Source: Norana najaformis | Taxonomy: Eukaryota; Annelida; Clitellata; Crassiclitellata; Hormogastridae | Assembly (NCBI GenBank): GCA_964023275.1 | Contig: OZ029929.1 | Location: forward strand, 2,448,501 to 2,512,500 | DNA length: 64,000 bases | Direction: 5' to 3' | Part shown: in pieces, positions 43,001 through 53,620 of the stretch | How the letters are laid out: each line of letters opens with the position of its first letter | How positions within the stretch are numbered: position 1 is the first letter of the stretch | Position numbers and translations under genes: made by a program | The notes under the pieces: model-generated | The model's input: only the letters and a program-made list of their open reading frames with translations | Databases searched by the model: none | What the model was told of the DNA's origin: nothing

Positions 43001-46000
43001 TATAAAGCGCCACTTAAGCATTTTACACAGTGCCACTATAAGCACTAAATCTCTCCATATACATGTACATTTATATCTACCACCTTTGTCAAGCTCTTAA
43101 AAGGCTCTGCATAAATAGCCAGATACATATATGTGTGTGTATGCACGTACATGTATGTATGTATGCAAGTGTGTATGTAAGTGTGTATGTATGCAAGTGT
43201 TTAAATGTATGTATGTAAGTCTGTATGTATAATTATATATGTATGAACTTAAGTATTTATGTATGTAGATATGTTTGTATGCACATATGTATGTGCATGT
43301 CTAATCATTTATATAGCGCCTGTATGAGCTTCAATTTATTAGCGTCAGTAGTGGCAACTTGCCTGCAGATGGCCGACTGACTGTACGAAGGGCCTTCGGT
43401 GACGCTCAGGGCCTGGCCAACCTGCGTCTGGGTGAGGCCGAGCGACAGCCGACGAATCTTGAACTGTTTGGCAAACTCCCTCATCTCGTCCAGGTTTACT
43501 CCGTCGACGACTGTGCCTTCCCTCGTGCTGCTGATCGTGTCTTTGTTAGCAGAAAACAACAGAAATCTATCGATAGTCGACGCATTAACAGTAAGTCAGG
43601 TACAAAGTTTCCACAGTAAAATTCTTGAATTAACAGAATTGTTTGGTATATCTTGGGATAATAAGTAAATCGTAATCGTGATATCAAGATGTCTACAGTG
43701 CCAACAAAAGCCAAGTCGCAGGAACTAGCTTATTCACAGGCGCTCAGTCAAAACAAAATCAAGAGGCAGGAAGAGTTCAGTTCCAGGTCAAGATCCAACA
43801 ATCATGGAGGTAGGTAGGCAGACGGCTACGGGTGGTGGTGTTTGGAATTGAACCAGAAAATGAGATGAGAAAGAGGGAGAATCACAATAGGATTTGTGGA
43901 CGAGGAGTGTTTTCAGTTTTGCTTGAATACCTGTGCAGAAATTGTTGGACATGTACACCGTTAAACTTAATGTACAGTATATGGAACTTACATTTCCAGT
44001 GGAGAGAGTTTCAGTTTTCTTTTCATTTTTCTAATTTTCCCCCTAATGTGACTTTGTTTGCACTGTCTGTCTGTCTTGTGCAGAATTAAAATGTCTGTTT
44101 CTTTCTATAAAGAAACTTCCCAAAAAGATGACCATACTTTACCATCACTTCTTTACCTTACTTTACCTTACCAAACCTTACAGTGCCTCTTTCTTTGGCC
44201 TTGGCTGAGCTGTGGTACTAAGTAAACTGCCTTATTCTGATTAATACATAACCTTGCCCCACTTGAACTTGGCTGCCTTGAACTTACGATGTTAAACTGA
44301 ACTGAACTAAAGAAACCTTATTGAACATCAGGATCTTTTCCTTCCTTCAATTACCCACCTAATCTTTCTTTGCTTTACCACACAATACCATATCTTACCC
44401 TACCTTACCTTACCTTACATTACCCTACCTTACATTACCCTACCTTACCTTACCTTACATTACATTACCCTACCTTACCTTAACTGACTCGGTGCTTTCC
44501 CAAGTACTGACTTGGTAGTAGTTGGTTGATGTTGGGCGTCACCCCATTGACTCCTCCTCCTCCTCCGCCTCCTCCTCCCGCCCCTCCAGCCGCGGCCGAG
44601 GTTCCTCCCGTCGGCCCAGCGCCTCCACCGGTCGTCGACACCGCCTCTCCCCCAGTCGCCTGCACGACTCCCGTCCCGGCCGACAGCAGCGCCTGCGTCA
44701 TCTGGGCGATGTTGATCTGCAGCGCCTTCTGCGGAGTCCCGGACGAAGGGGCCCCAGTAGCGGCTGCGGCGATGGGCGTCGTTGCCAGGGTGAGCGTCGT
44801 CGCCTGGGCCCCTCCACCGGCCGTCGACGAGGCGGCTGATGCCGAGGAGCCGGTCGCGACGTCGACCGAGGCGGCTGCAGCCACCGCGGCAGCCGAGCGC
44901 TGCAGCTGCTGGACGAGCTGACCGATCTTCGTTGACCCGGCTGAGCCGCTCGTGCTGTTTGTCACGACGTTCTGCTGCAGGAGCTGCAGGGACCATTATG
45001 CAACGACCAAGTAAGGCGATGTTACACGTAACATAACATAGCATAGCATAACATAGCATAACGTAACAACGTAACGTAACATAACATATAATATAACCTA
45101 ACACAGCATAACATAATATAACATATATTAGCATAGAATAGCATAACGTAGCGTAACATAGCATAAAACAACATTAAGATCATAGCATAACATAATATAA
45201 CATAGCATAACATAACAGATGTGTCATCCGATCCAATTAAAACCTTTGTTATGTTTTGTTACATTATATAATGCTATGCTATGTTATAATGCTATGCCAT
45301 GTTATGTTATGCTATGTTGTTATGTTACTTTACGTTATGCTACATTGTTATGTTATTCTATGTATATCCTTATATTATCCTACGCTGTTAGGTTATGTTA
45401 CGATATGCTGTGCCATGTTGTTACGCTGTTATATTACGTTATGCTATGCTGTTATGTTGTTAAACAGCTGCAAATTAACCGGGAATACTTAAAAGCCAAT
45501 ATGAGACAATTCCATCACCCAAACCATTCTACAGATCAACAACTCTTGCACCAAAGTATCTCTGCCATAATATTCCTCATGGTTTCTTAAATAATTTATA
45601 CCCGTGGCCTCAAGTCGCTGCTGCCAATTCAAAGAACCTCTCACGATGCACTGCTTCCTTTCCAGTGATCACCTTATAAGCTTCATTTAGGTCCCCTCTA
45701 CTCCTCCTTCTCTTCAGTGTCGTTAGCCCACACCTTTGCAACCTTTCTTAACTGCTCAGATCCTTGTAACCCTAAATCGGTTTAGTAGCCCTCCTTTGCA
45801 CCGTCTCCTGTTGCCCTACGTCATGTTTCAGATGTGGATTCCATACACGGCGCTTAATAACTGCAGAAATAATAATATTATTACAGCTGACGGTTAGAGT
45901 TTGGCAGCTAACAGCTAGCAGTCTAAAGACCACTTAACCAGGCAGCGATCGTGAAGGAGCTCACCCGATTACTTCATTGATAAATGAGCAGGGTCGAGGC

Positions 46001-49000
46001 CATACGATCGCTAACAAAAAACATGTACATTTACACTTACTTCTGGACAGGCTTAAATTACCCAGGTAATGTGTGTGAACAAGTGTCAGATGCAGGAAGG
46101 TCAGTCAGGTTTACCTCTGATCTTTCGATAGATCTTTTTCGACAGACCTTTTAACAAATGTCAAATGTTTAAGTGTACTAATAATTCCAATCGTGGAACA
46201 GTTACCTGCGGTGAACCGATTGCAACGATCTGGCCCTGGGCATTAGTAATGATCTGAGGGATGTTCGTAGATGGGGCCAGTGATGCAGTCGACGTCCCAG
46301 ACTGTTGCTGCTGCTGCTGAACCAGCTGCCGAAGAGCCAGGTTCTGAATGTTCTGCGCTACGTTGGCTGCACAAGAGGAACAAACGGATTTATGAGTAAT
46401 ACAGAAAGAGTCGATACTTGCATTGTTAATCATTAACATTACAGATTAAGACTTGTTATATGTGTTCTTTATAACATGAATTCTCATATAAAATGACTGG
46501 AGACAAGGATCTCAAAGTTAATTCACCTATAGAAAATAAACTTACTTAAATTATTTCTGCATTTACCTCTCAAGAGGGCAGCATAAATGACAAGGCTGTC
46601 TAAATGATCGAAACAAATGCATTTTAAGGTACCCAGAAACGTCTCACAACACAGAAGGCGTCAATCAATGTGTTTGCCTTGAAGAAAAACTGTTGTCTAT
46701 GAACTAACAGAAAGGTATAGCTGAAATACAAGAGGTCCTCCTTAGTTGGAATGATCTGTTTGGGTGACCTATTGGCACATGCTGAATCTAATCTAATCTA
46801 AAGACTTCTGTAGCGCCATTATCATAATGCTCAGTCAACGGTCACTTCAAGTCAAAATCGCAATCCAAAATCATAATTCGTTGGAGAAGCCGGGTCGAAT
46901 TCCAATATGTCAGAGAAACCAGAAGCCAGGCTCAGAGATCCAAGTCTTGATCTCTGAACTTAGATTTCCTTGGGTTAGAAGACAACTAAGCTGAAACGAA
47001 CCACAACTATGCGGACTGTTGACAGTCTTCACCAGTGGACAATCAATGTTATCAAATGCCTTAATGTAATCAAATAAAAGTCAAAATATTTTATCAATAA
47101 GCCAAATCAAACCAAAAAATTAAAAGGAAACGTATAAGAAAGAAACGATATATGTGACAAACTGAAAAGATTTAACATATTTAGGTAATGTGATGCTGTA
47201 CCAAATGCCTCCACTGATATAGCGCTTTTAACAGAGTCCCTACACAGGACCTATATCAATTTTACGAAATAGGAATGCAGAGCTCCATAATATATTCCGA
47301 AACTGCCCTAACTATCAAGATCTGCTCCAAGAAGAGGAGGATTTCCAGATTGGCCGATTAGTGTAATACTTATAAGCAAATTTGCACATTAGTAAAATAC
47401 TCATTGGAAGATTAGTAAAATACTTATTGGCAAATTGTTAGATTATTAAAATACTGATTGACAAAAATTGGCAAATCACTAGAACACTTCTTGTGTCACA
47501 CACAGATTACCTACTAATTAAACTGAGAGGTGAAGCGACCATTACGAGCGGTTGCAGAGCGTTGCCTGTAACAACAGATCGACTGTGTAGCGCAGTGAGA
47601 CAACGATAGACAACTGAATGCTAATCACAACAACAAACTATGTCGAAACACAAAGCGAATCAATCAACTGAGAAACAACGATAAATCAAAGACAATCAGA
47701 AGAAAACATTAAAATGATCAAATTCAAAAGATACTATTTGAAAGATCGTTTTCATACAAATATACTAAAAGATCACATTCAAGATATCAAAAGCAAACAA
47801 CAACGTTTAAGCATCAACTCAAAATTAAGCCTTAAAATAAAATAATGACAAGGTGCTTTGAAATTTCAACTCTGCAAGAGTCTGGAGTTAAACTTCTAAG
47901 GCCTTCGTAGCTCATCCACCCACAAGGACTGTAATGAACTGGTAAAGTTACGTAATGTAAACGTAGAATCACGTTACACCTGGCAAGGTATCTGCTTGGG
48001 AAAGCGCTCTAACCAAGCCAAACAGCTTAAATGTGGAAAATCCCATGGAAAAACAACTGCTTACTCTTACCAAAATCTACGCTGTCCATAAAAATATCCA
48101 ACGATTAACGAAGAGACTAAACTCTTCAAAATATTCTCTACTGAAAGACAACGCTAGTAAGACTAGACTGCTCATAAAGACATAAACTGTCTGGCATCAA
48201 AGCCACCCACCCTGCCATATAGTTTCATCTAATTACAAGTACTACAAAAGACACAGCAATGTCTGGTAACTTCTGCGGCACTGATAGTTAAACGTACAAA
48301 ATGGTTGCCTCTAAGAAAAATTGCAATCATAATCCCAAACAACACTAACTTCAATCAAAATTTGTGCTGTGCTGGTTCCACCCAGCCTTGAATAATACTG
48401 ATATGAGCCCAATGATAAGACAAATCCTTGCAACACAAAAATTTCAAAATTAAAATGAGGTTACACTCTTAAACAAACTGAATCGAGATAAAATCGAAAC
48501 AACATTCGCAAATGAACTGAGAAGAAAGTCCAAAACGTCGCCCGACATTCTTACTCGACGTAGGAATCGTCAGGTTCAGCTGTGGTGCAAGGCCAGCCAT
48601 ATTGGTCGCGATCAGCTGACCACTAGATGTCGCCAGCAGCTGCATCTGGTTACCAAAGCCGGCGGCGAGCGACAACGGGATCGAGACGAGTTGCTGCGTA
48701 CCGTTGCCCGTGGACACAGGAATGAGGAGGTGCTGAATGGGCATCGTCGAGGGTGACGCAAGGCCCGTCTGGTTGGCGATGAGGAACTGTGGCGCCACCT
48801 GTGGCTGGCCGAGAAGCTGCTGGTGTGGGCTGGAAAGTGTCGGAGAGAAGACGCCTGAAAATTAATCAGTTTGTTTATGTTTTTAAAGCACAAACTCAGT
48901 ACATCTGAATCTGAGGCACGGATGAATGTCCGCTAGTAAAATGGAAACATAACATGGAAAAACCCAGAATACTCGTCTAACAGAACCATCTATCTAATGT

Positions 49001-50827
49001 CACCTAATCTAATGACTTCCATTGGCCACTGTCATCATGCACAAGGTAAATGTAAATGTACACAATTTTGCATAGGGACCGTATAGCCTCGACCTTGCTC
49101 ATTTTTCAAAGAATTGATCCTTCACCACTGCTGCCCATTTGAATGGGTGCCATGTCATTTAAGCTCCTTATGTACAAAACGTGCTAGCCGGAGATTCAAA
49201 TCTGTAAAACATAGCCATGATCGGCATGCAAACTGGCATCCTTGAGGTTTGATCACTTCAAGGAAACCACAGTCAAAAGTTCTAATTCATTGGAGAAGCC
49301 AGGTCAAAATCCAAAAGGTCAAATCTAATGACTTCTATAGTAGCATCATGATAATAATAAAGCAGGCGTGAATCAATCGTCGCTTCAAGTTAAACTGTAG
49401 TCAAATCATGATTGACTGAAGAAGTCTGGTCGAAATCTGACAGCGAGTAAACCATGAGTTAGGCTATGAGCACTGTTCCCGCTAAGCTGTGCGCATGTGC
49501 GCGCACACACGTCGTGAGACGAGCGCACACAAGAAAACATGGAGCGTATAAGAAAAATCTTCCTTCAAAACATGTTTTTTGCATAAAATATTATTTCAAA
49601 CACGTCCTTGTAAAATGTTGCAGAAAAGAAATTTTATGTGCACACAGACTCCAAAGAATTAGAGTGAACACTAGCTATGATGGGTATGAGCAAACTCAAA
49701 GAAGCAAGTCTTGAGTTCAAGACCCGCCGCTGTGTCACCTGACGTCTGGTCGCTGCGGTGAAGTTCTGCGAGGTCCGTCATTCCAAGGGGCTGGATTCCA
49801 AGGAAGAAGTTGTCTCCAAGGGCAGCAACGCCTGACGACGAGGAACTCATCGTGACTGGAACAGAGAGGGAAGGAAGGGCAAGAGACGAAGACAACGGAG
49901 ACGCCTGCTGATTCACTCCTGACAACATCACGTCCTAACAGGAAAACCACAATGACAACCACATCGAGTGCATCACACAGGTATAACACCAGATCAAGTT
50001 CTAATTAACACCAGTTATTATCATTACACTGGAAACTTGTTAAAACGTGGTCTCTGGGAGACAAGAATTTCAAGAACGTCCTTACAACTAGGTTGTGGTT
50101 TAGCAAGTTTATTTCCTATATGGCTTGTCAAAATTTGGATCTACGTCTTCAGCCACGTTTTATCAGAACTCAAGTTATAATGAAGTGCATTAAGACGAGT
50201 CCCTGGTTTATTGTTAATATCAATCAGATGTTTATATTGCGTTAATTTATAAATTCACCTTATACATGCAAGTAGCTGGCAAAAGCTGAAAATTATCACT
50301 CTAATTTATCTCTATAATAATACCCAATTCTAATAGCCAACTTCAAACATCGCTGCCTAACTTTTAACAGCCAACATTTAATAGCTATTGCGTAATTCTA
50401 AAAGCCAACATTTAATAGCTATTGCCTAATTCTAAAAGCCAACATTTAATAGCTATTGCCTAATTCTAAAAGCCAACATTTAATAGCTACTGCCTAATTC
50501 TAAAAGCCAACATTTAATAGCTATTGCCTAATTCTAAAAGCCAACTTCAAAGGTCGTTGCCTGGATGTCACCGACCTTGTTGATGATCGCTGCTTGGATG
50601 AGAGTCGAGGAGTCATGCTTGACGTCTCCATTGAGCGCATCTCCGATGCCCGGAACCGAGTCGTTGGTGTCAGCATCCATTGGCGGATCAGGGTTTGGAG
50701 ACAGTTCCCAGTGGGGATCCACTATGGTCAGCTTGTCACCACGCAGTGCTTCAGCCAACAACTCGAACACCAGCTGCAGCCGAGAAGATGCACCCGACAG
50801 ACCTAAGAACATCGAATCAGAAGCCAT
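33894..50827 (-). CDS. POU6F: POU class 6 homeodomain transcription factor with two alternative last exons
   Basis: A nuclear DNA-binding regulator. Minus-strand coding exons: 50827-50576, 49934-49739, 48854-48555, 46366-46206, 44983-44512, 43540-43363, 42929-42709, then either 36445-36324 or 34027-33894. Phases agree at every junction. The product would be 633 residues (proximal end) or 637 (distal end) if translation starts at 50827; human POU6F2 is 691. The N-terminal part is rich in Gln, Ser, Gly and Ala (TNAQGQIVAIG resembles vertebrate POU6). The POU-specific domain begins near VDGVNLDEMREFAKQF and continues KIRRLSLGLTQTQVGQAL to SAICR, then FEKLDITPKSAQK. The linker and homeodomain follow: SKKRKRRTSFTPQALELL, then WFCNKRQ from either last exon. 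KIRRLSLGLTQTQVGQAL and SKKRKRRTSFTPQA identify class 6. The start codon is the weakest point. Confidence 0.95.
34117..34268 (-). mobile_element. tRNA-Thr-derived SINE1, minus copy, near full length
   Basis: Reverse of 22738-22895: CACTGAGCAGTTGTGAGTG, GACTTGCTCAAGGTCCCTAC, then the head with GCGTTACAAGCTGAGC and CCAACCAATCGGCTACC. It inserted between the two alternative homeodomain exons. Confidence 0.85.
34900..35168 (+). mobile_element. tRNA-derived SINE family 2, plus copy, near full length
   Basis: Sense order: GGTGGTCTATCGGTAATGTG, TTTGGTCAGTGATCATCATT, GGGATTCGACTCC (B box), ACCCTGGGCAAGTAGTTTGC, TTTGGTACCAGC, CCTTGGGATTCGTCC, CTCAAGGGCCTAAAGAAAAG. The only copy in this orientation. 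Confidence 0.8.
36117..36122 (-). terminator. POU6F: Likely poly(A) signal for POU6F exon 8a
   Basis: AATAAA on the minus strand about 200 bp beyond the TAA at 36324. Confidence 0.4.
36324..36445 (-). CDS. POU6F: POU6F alternative last exon 8a (proximal homeodomain second half)
   Basis: 122 bp after GGATTAG: AEMSKLATDLNYDREIIR, IWFCNKRQVLKNTIRQL, TPRN stop. It completes the split Gly codon from exon 7 in frame. A minus-strand AATAAA at 36122-36117, about 200 bp beyond the stop, supports its use as a true terminal exon. Confidence 0.93.
36570..36712. repeat. 21-bp minisatellite, about 6.5 units
   Basis: Units TTTTGTGGCTTTG plus CACAGGAG; 21 bp is seven codons, so every frame stays open (plus-strand FCGFAQE repeats). 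It lies just upstream of exon 8a in the intron. No splice logic supports it as coding. Confidence 0.9.
37440..39450. repeat. 64-bp satellite, about 31 units, with 14-unit higher-order duplication
   Basis: Each unit reads GACTGTATT(G/A)AATTCTAGAG, CTTTGGACCAGCAACC, (A/G)GGAAATCC(A/T)GAGAATC, A(A/G)AGAAC(A/C)CAA. Unit variants recur in the same order 897 bp apart: for example the CAGAGACTCA variant occurs at 37754 and again at 38651. That equals 14 units plus one base, and a single inserted T near 38243 accounts for the extra base. Confidence 0.95.
41159..41375 (+). mobile_element. LINE RT C-terminal relic
   Basis: The frame reads RDWKRPPGRPRTTWTRTV, then WKKARTGRCGDTLWKR. The GRPRTTW-x-x-x-V pattern is the standard C-terminal end of RTE/Nimb-type LINE ORF2. 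Only the last 70 codons or so remain, inside the POU6F intron. Confidence 0.6.
42709..42929 (-). CDS. POU6F: POU6F exon 7: end of POU-specific domain, linker, first half of homeodomain
   Basis: 221 bp: FEKLDITPKSAQKIKPVLER, MQNLSEFIG, SKKRKRRTSFTPQALELL, NEHFERSTHPS, then G of a split Gly codon. It encodes homeodomain arm, helix 1 and the loop; helices 2-3 come from one of two downstream exons. Confidence 0.97.
42930..43362 (-). other. POU6F: GC-AG intron inside the POU-specific domain
   Basis: The intron begins GCAAGT and ends GCTGCAG, splitting the Arg codon of SAICR. Its middle holds a (TATG)n run (43130-43300). Confidence 0.85.
43363..43540 (-). CDS. POU6F: POU6F exon 6: most of the POU-specific domain
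   Basis: 178 bp: EGTVVDGVNLDEMREF, KIRRLSLGLTQTQVGQAL, GPSYSQSAIC, then AG of the split Arg codon. The donor is GCAAGT, a GC-AG intron with a perfect AG/GCAAGT context. The open frame reading through it is not family-like. Confidence 0.96.
43668..43965 (-). mobile_element. Long LINE family T 3' end, minus copy (POU6F intron 5)
   Basis: Reverse copy from TCGTAATCGTGATATCAAG through CTTATTCACAGGCGCTCAG and CAAAACAAAATCAAGAGGC to the RT-ORF end (GAATACCTGTGCAGAAATTG). Confidence 0.75.
44140..44490. repeat. CCTTA-rich pentanucleotide stretch
   Basis: CCTTACCTTAC and CATTACCCTAC units, densest at 44395-44485. It ends about 20 bp from the donor of POU6F exon 5. The unit is not a telomeric repeat. 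Confidence 0.75.
44512..44983 (-). CDS. POU6F: POU6F exon 5 (Ala/Gly/Ser-rich, GC-rich)
   Basis: 472 bp; begins LLQQNVVTNSTSGSAG and contains KIGQLVQQLQRSAAAVAA, LQINIAQMTQALLSA and a run of nine Gly before VNGVTPNINQLLP. It ends in phase 1 at a GTCAGT donor. A second CTGCAG (44974) gives an alternative in-frame acceptor three codons in. The exon is far richer in G+C than its surroundings, which opens false frames on both strands. Confidence 0.88.
45015..45465. repeat. Inverted pair of ACATAAC/GTTATGT microsatellites
   Basis: Left arm 45020-45215: ACATAACATAGCATAACATA-type units. Right arm 45247-45465: the reverse complement type (GCTATGTTATGTTATGCTAT). About 30 bp of ordinary sequence separates them, so the region can form a long imperfect hairpin or cruciform. 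It sits just upstream of the acceptor of POU6F exon 5. Confidence 0.9.
45466..46205. other. POU6F: Rest of POU6F intron 4
   Basis: 45925-46040 is a family 3 SINE-like copy (plus sense: GCAGCGATCGTGAAGGAGC, TGAGCAGGGTCGAGGCCATA). The remainder, about 45600-45850, is unrecognised. Confidence 0.5.
46206..46366 (-). CDS. POU6F: POU6F exon 4 (Gln-rich)
   Basis: 161 bp between TTGTGCAG and GTAACT: NVAQNIQNLALRQLVQQQQQQ, then IITNAQGQIVAIGSPQ. The TNAQGQI block is shared with vertebrate POU6 proteins. Confidence 0.93.
46367..48554. other. POU6F: POU6F intron 3
   Basis: 46785-46940 is an R5 copy (ACTTCTGTAGCGCC, CTCAGTCAACGGTCACTTC, TTGGAGAAGCCGGGTCGAA). 47340-47480 has short repeats of TTAGTAAAATACT. 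The rest is AT-rich without recognised content. Confidence 0.5.
48555..48854 (-). CDS. POU6F: POU6F exon 3
   Basis: 300 bp between TTTTCAG and GTAAGA: VFSPTLSSPHQQLLGQPQ, IQHLLIPVSTGNGTQQLVS, MQLLATSSGQLIATNM. Hydrophobic/Gln-rich segments resemble the activation region of vertebrate POU6F2 (ILIPFN...). Confidence 0.9.
48855..49738. other. POU6F: POU6F intron 2
   Basis: Contains a family 3 SINE-like copy (49045-49215, minus sense) and two R5 pieces (49000-49045, 49315-49440). The family 3 copy interrupts R5-type sequence, suggesting nested insertion. Confidence 0.55.
49739..49934 (-). CDS. POU6F: POU6F exon 2
   Basis: 196 bp between CCTGTTAG and GTGACA: DVMLSGVNQQASPLSSSLA..., SSSSSGVAALGDNFFLGIQP, ending in phase 1 (Ser-Gly split). 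Confidence 0.8.
50330..50550. repeat. 34-bp minisatellite, about 6 units, abutting POU6F exon 1
   Basis: Units ATTGCCTAATTCTAAAAGCC plus AACATTTAATAGCT. The array ends about 30 bp inside the intron from the proposed donor at 50576; the first and last units are diverged. Confidence 0.9.
50576..50827 (-). CDS. POU6F: POU6F putative first coding exon
   Basis: From ATG, 84 codons: MASDSMFLGLSGASS..., LTIVDPHWELSPNPDPPMD, ending IQAAIINK before GTCGGT. TTCTTAG at 50803 could instead be an acceptor, in which case the start lies upstream. The donor is weak, but only this cut keeps the frame of the next exon. Confidence 0.6.
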
Positions 50828-52900
50828 CAGTAATCTCCGTTAGACTTAGGTTATTATTACGTTTAATTATTATTAATCAGATATTTATGAATTCACTAAT
50901 TTATGAATTCACCTCAAAAGCGAGGGTAGCTGCAGAAAGGTAAGTCTTCAGTTGTTTGCGAAATGAAATAAGAGAACGAGAAGGTCAACTAGAAAACAAC
51001 CCAAGTCAATATCTAGGTCAGGCAAACAGCGTTATGGCAACGTAGAGCAACTGGGTAAGGTTAAGAAAATTAAGGTAAGGTTAGTTAATCAGTTAGTTAC
51101 CAAGCTTAATATAGCACCTTTCCATCAGGCCTAACTTCCAAAAGTGCTGTCTATGCTAACCCTCAATGTCATTGAAACAAAGTCATTAAAAACAAAATGT
51201 TCATTAGTAAGCAAAGGGTGCTCAAACAAAGGTAAAGTAAGTGAGTCAGGGCAAGGCAAAGTAACAATAAAAGGGGTAAGGCTAAGAAAGGTAAAGCAAG
51301 ATAAGTAAGGTAATTTAAGGCAAGCTAAACCATGGTAATGAAGAGGTTATGCAGCTGTCCAAGATGAGAAACAGCGTGCTAACCAACAAAAATATGACAT
51401 AAAAAATCAGAACAATCTCAGACAGACTAAGGTTAACAACAAATCATCCAAGGTAAGCTGGGGTAATGCAAAGCAAGGTATGGCAAGGTAAAGTATGCCA
51501 TGGTAAACCATGGCTGTTAGTACCCAAGGTCGTGAAGTATAGCAGTAAGTAACTTTCATTGGGTTTATGTAAATCTACCTCAGTGACACATGATAACATG
51601 ATCAGCGAAACATAACGTTCAAGTGACAAGTGCAACATATGCAAACATGAAACATGCAACATATAACTGCAACATATGTTCACAAGTTACTTGCAACGAC
51701 AGTTAACATGACAACTGCAGCATATGTTAACAAGACACACCACATGTTTACAAGATAACTGGAACAACAGCTAACATGATAACTGCAGCATAAGTTAACA
51801 AGATGCAACATATGGTTACATGATAACTGCAAAAAAGCTAACAATAACAGCAGCATATGTTAACAAGATAACTGGAACATAATACAACTGCACTCTGAAC
51901 ACATACAAACACACCCAGATGAGAGATCAACAGACACACTAGAGCTCCACAACAAAACCCTTTCAGAGATGCTGTTCTCACATAAAACTAGTAATAAAAC
52001 TGCAAAAAAGCTTCACTGCAAATCCAAAAAATCTTTGATTACCAAACTCCAGATACGGCCTTGCGAGAACACAAAAGGATTTCATTAGCAATAAATTACA
52101 ACATGCATAAATATCAAGCTAAAAACAGCTAAACGTGCAACATGGTTGCACAGGATCAGATATAGCGCACAACGCCATCCACGAAGCTTAGATAATTACA
52201 TCAAAAACAGATCACAAATAATCGGGGACATATTCTGTGACACGGCTACACTGTTTAAACCAATCAGACCTTCCTCTTGTAAATGTAAATCGCCTAAACT
52301 TCTCAGCATCACACATATCCTGCACCAGGGAGCCCAGCCTATTCACCAGCGCTTGGAACAGTAGTCTTCCATCAAACTATATGTACTGCTTTGCGACATA
52401 CAGCTCAACAAACTTCTCCGTTCACCTCAAGTTGCACATATCTAGATCTGTTAGACAGCTGTGTAACGTTTCTAAAAGGCTCTACTTAAGTGCTTTGATA
52501 CACACTTATATGCACTTGTGTCTGTAGTTGCCAGACATTACTGTGAAGTACGCAAAGCGGCACCAGAGAACTCTAGGTAGAAGTTGCCCCCTTTACAGCC
52601 TGACTTCTGGTTTCCCTCACTTGTCGTTTTTCGACCGGATCAAAACAGATCAGGATTTTTTTACTATAGTTTCATTTGAAGCGATTGTCGATGGATACCT
52701 AACGCATTATGATAACGGCTCTAGAGAGGACACGAGATTAGCATGGATTAGAAAGGAATGCAACTAAGAACACACATACACATTAACTGTACAGGCTTTT
52801 AGGCACAGCTCTGCCAGACAGCTGTACATCGCTGAAGACTGTCATGGTTTTGTCGTGTGGAAAGAATGCCTGATGGCTGGATTCCACGCAGTGTGCTACA
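50828..52900. other. Upstream of recognised POU6F; no exon supported
   Basis: GGTAAGGT-rich microsatellite-like sequence (51040-51330, 51450-51520) and an AACATATGTTAACAAGATAAC word repeated at 51600-51880. An 79-codon plus-strand frame at 52528-52767 (ends WIRKECN) has mixed composition but no recognised domain; I do not call it. Any further 5' POU6F exon could be here or outside the window. Confidence 0.4.
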
Positions 52901-53229
52901 GAGAAGTTTTGAAGGAAAGAGAAACAAACGAAGACCATGATTGCGCTGGATAGACAGAAGATATTATTTTAATGCATTTATTAAGAGCCACTAATGAAAA
53001 ATAATAATAATAATAATAAGACAATTTATATAGCGCCGTAACACGGCCGAGGCCGAAGAGAAAGCATCAATCGATGGCTCTGATGAGGAGGAGTAGGAGG
53101 AAGAGGATAGGGTTGGTGTGGAGGTGGCCCGCACTGTGCCTCTGGTGGCCAGCTATGGGCCCAATGAACATGGCTGTGAGAGGAACCAGTGGGGTATACA
53201 TTCCACTTTCCCCAACAAAGTGCACCCAA

Positions 53230-53620
53230 ATCAACCAGACAGCAGTCTTGCTAACTCCATGGTCTCCCTGACCGCACACCGCTTCCTCTAACCCGACTCT
53301 TGCACCAGGCTGCACAACTCTGTCCTGAGACCACAACCCACCTGCTCCTCATTCTCTGCACTGGCTTCCTGTATCTGAGTGCACCCGCTTCAAGCTGGGC
53401 ACACCTCATGTACAAAGCACATGCACATCATCTGCTATCCAACCTACGATCCATGGTTCCACGCTGTAGCTCTGTTAAAGGCCGATCCGATCCTCAAGCA
53501 ATGACTTCTGGAAAGTATGTTGTTCCTGTCTGGGACACATCTTGTCTTTCCCTCCATCTGAAACTAAATACCTCCTCGTGTTCACAACTCTCTTACGGAG
53601 ACCATCTTTCTCTTTAACGT
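53230..53620 (+). mobile_element. Decayed LINE RT C-terminal fragment
   Basis: Across frameshifts the plus strand gives 'LHWLPVSECTRFKLGT', followed by 'LMYKAHAHHL', in the order of CR1/L2 RT tails (compare LHWLPVQQRICFKLGL in the 7.7-9.8 kb element). Confidence 0.45.

Noticed and set aside
44395-44485. Telomere-like repeat
   Set aside because: The unit is CCTTA/CATTACCCTA, not TTAGGG/CCCTAA; it is an interstitial microsatellite.
44475-45164. 229-codon and other frames overlapping POU6F exon 5 on both strands
   Set aside because: High G+C removes stops in several frames; only the frame with KIGQLVQQLQ and NINQLLP joins in phase to the other POU6F exons.
52528-52767. 79-codon plus-strand frame ending WIRKECN
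   Set aside because: Composition is reasonable, but there is no family likeness, conservation evidence or splice context.
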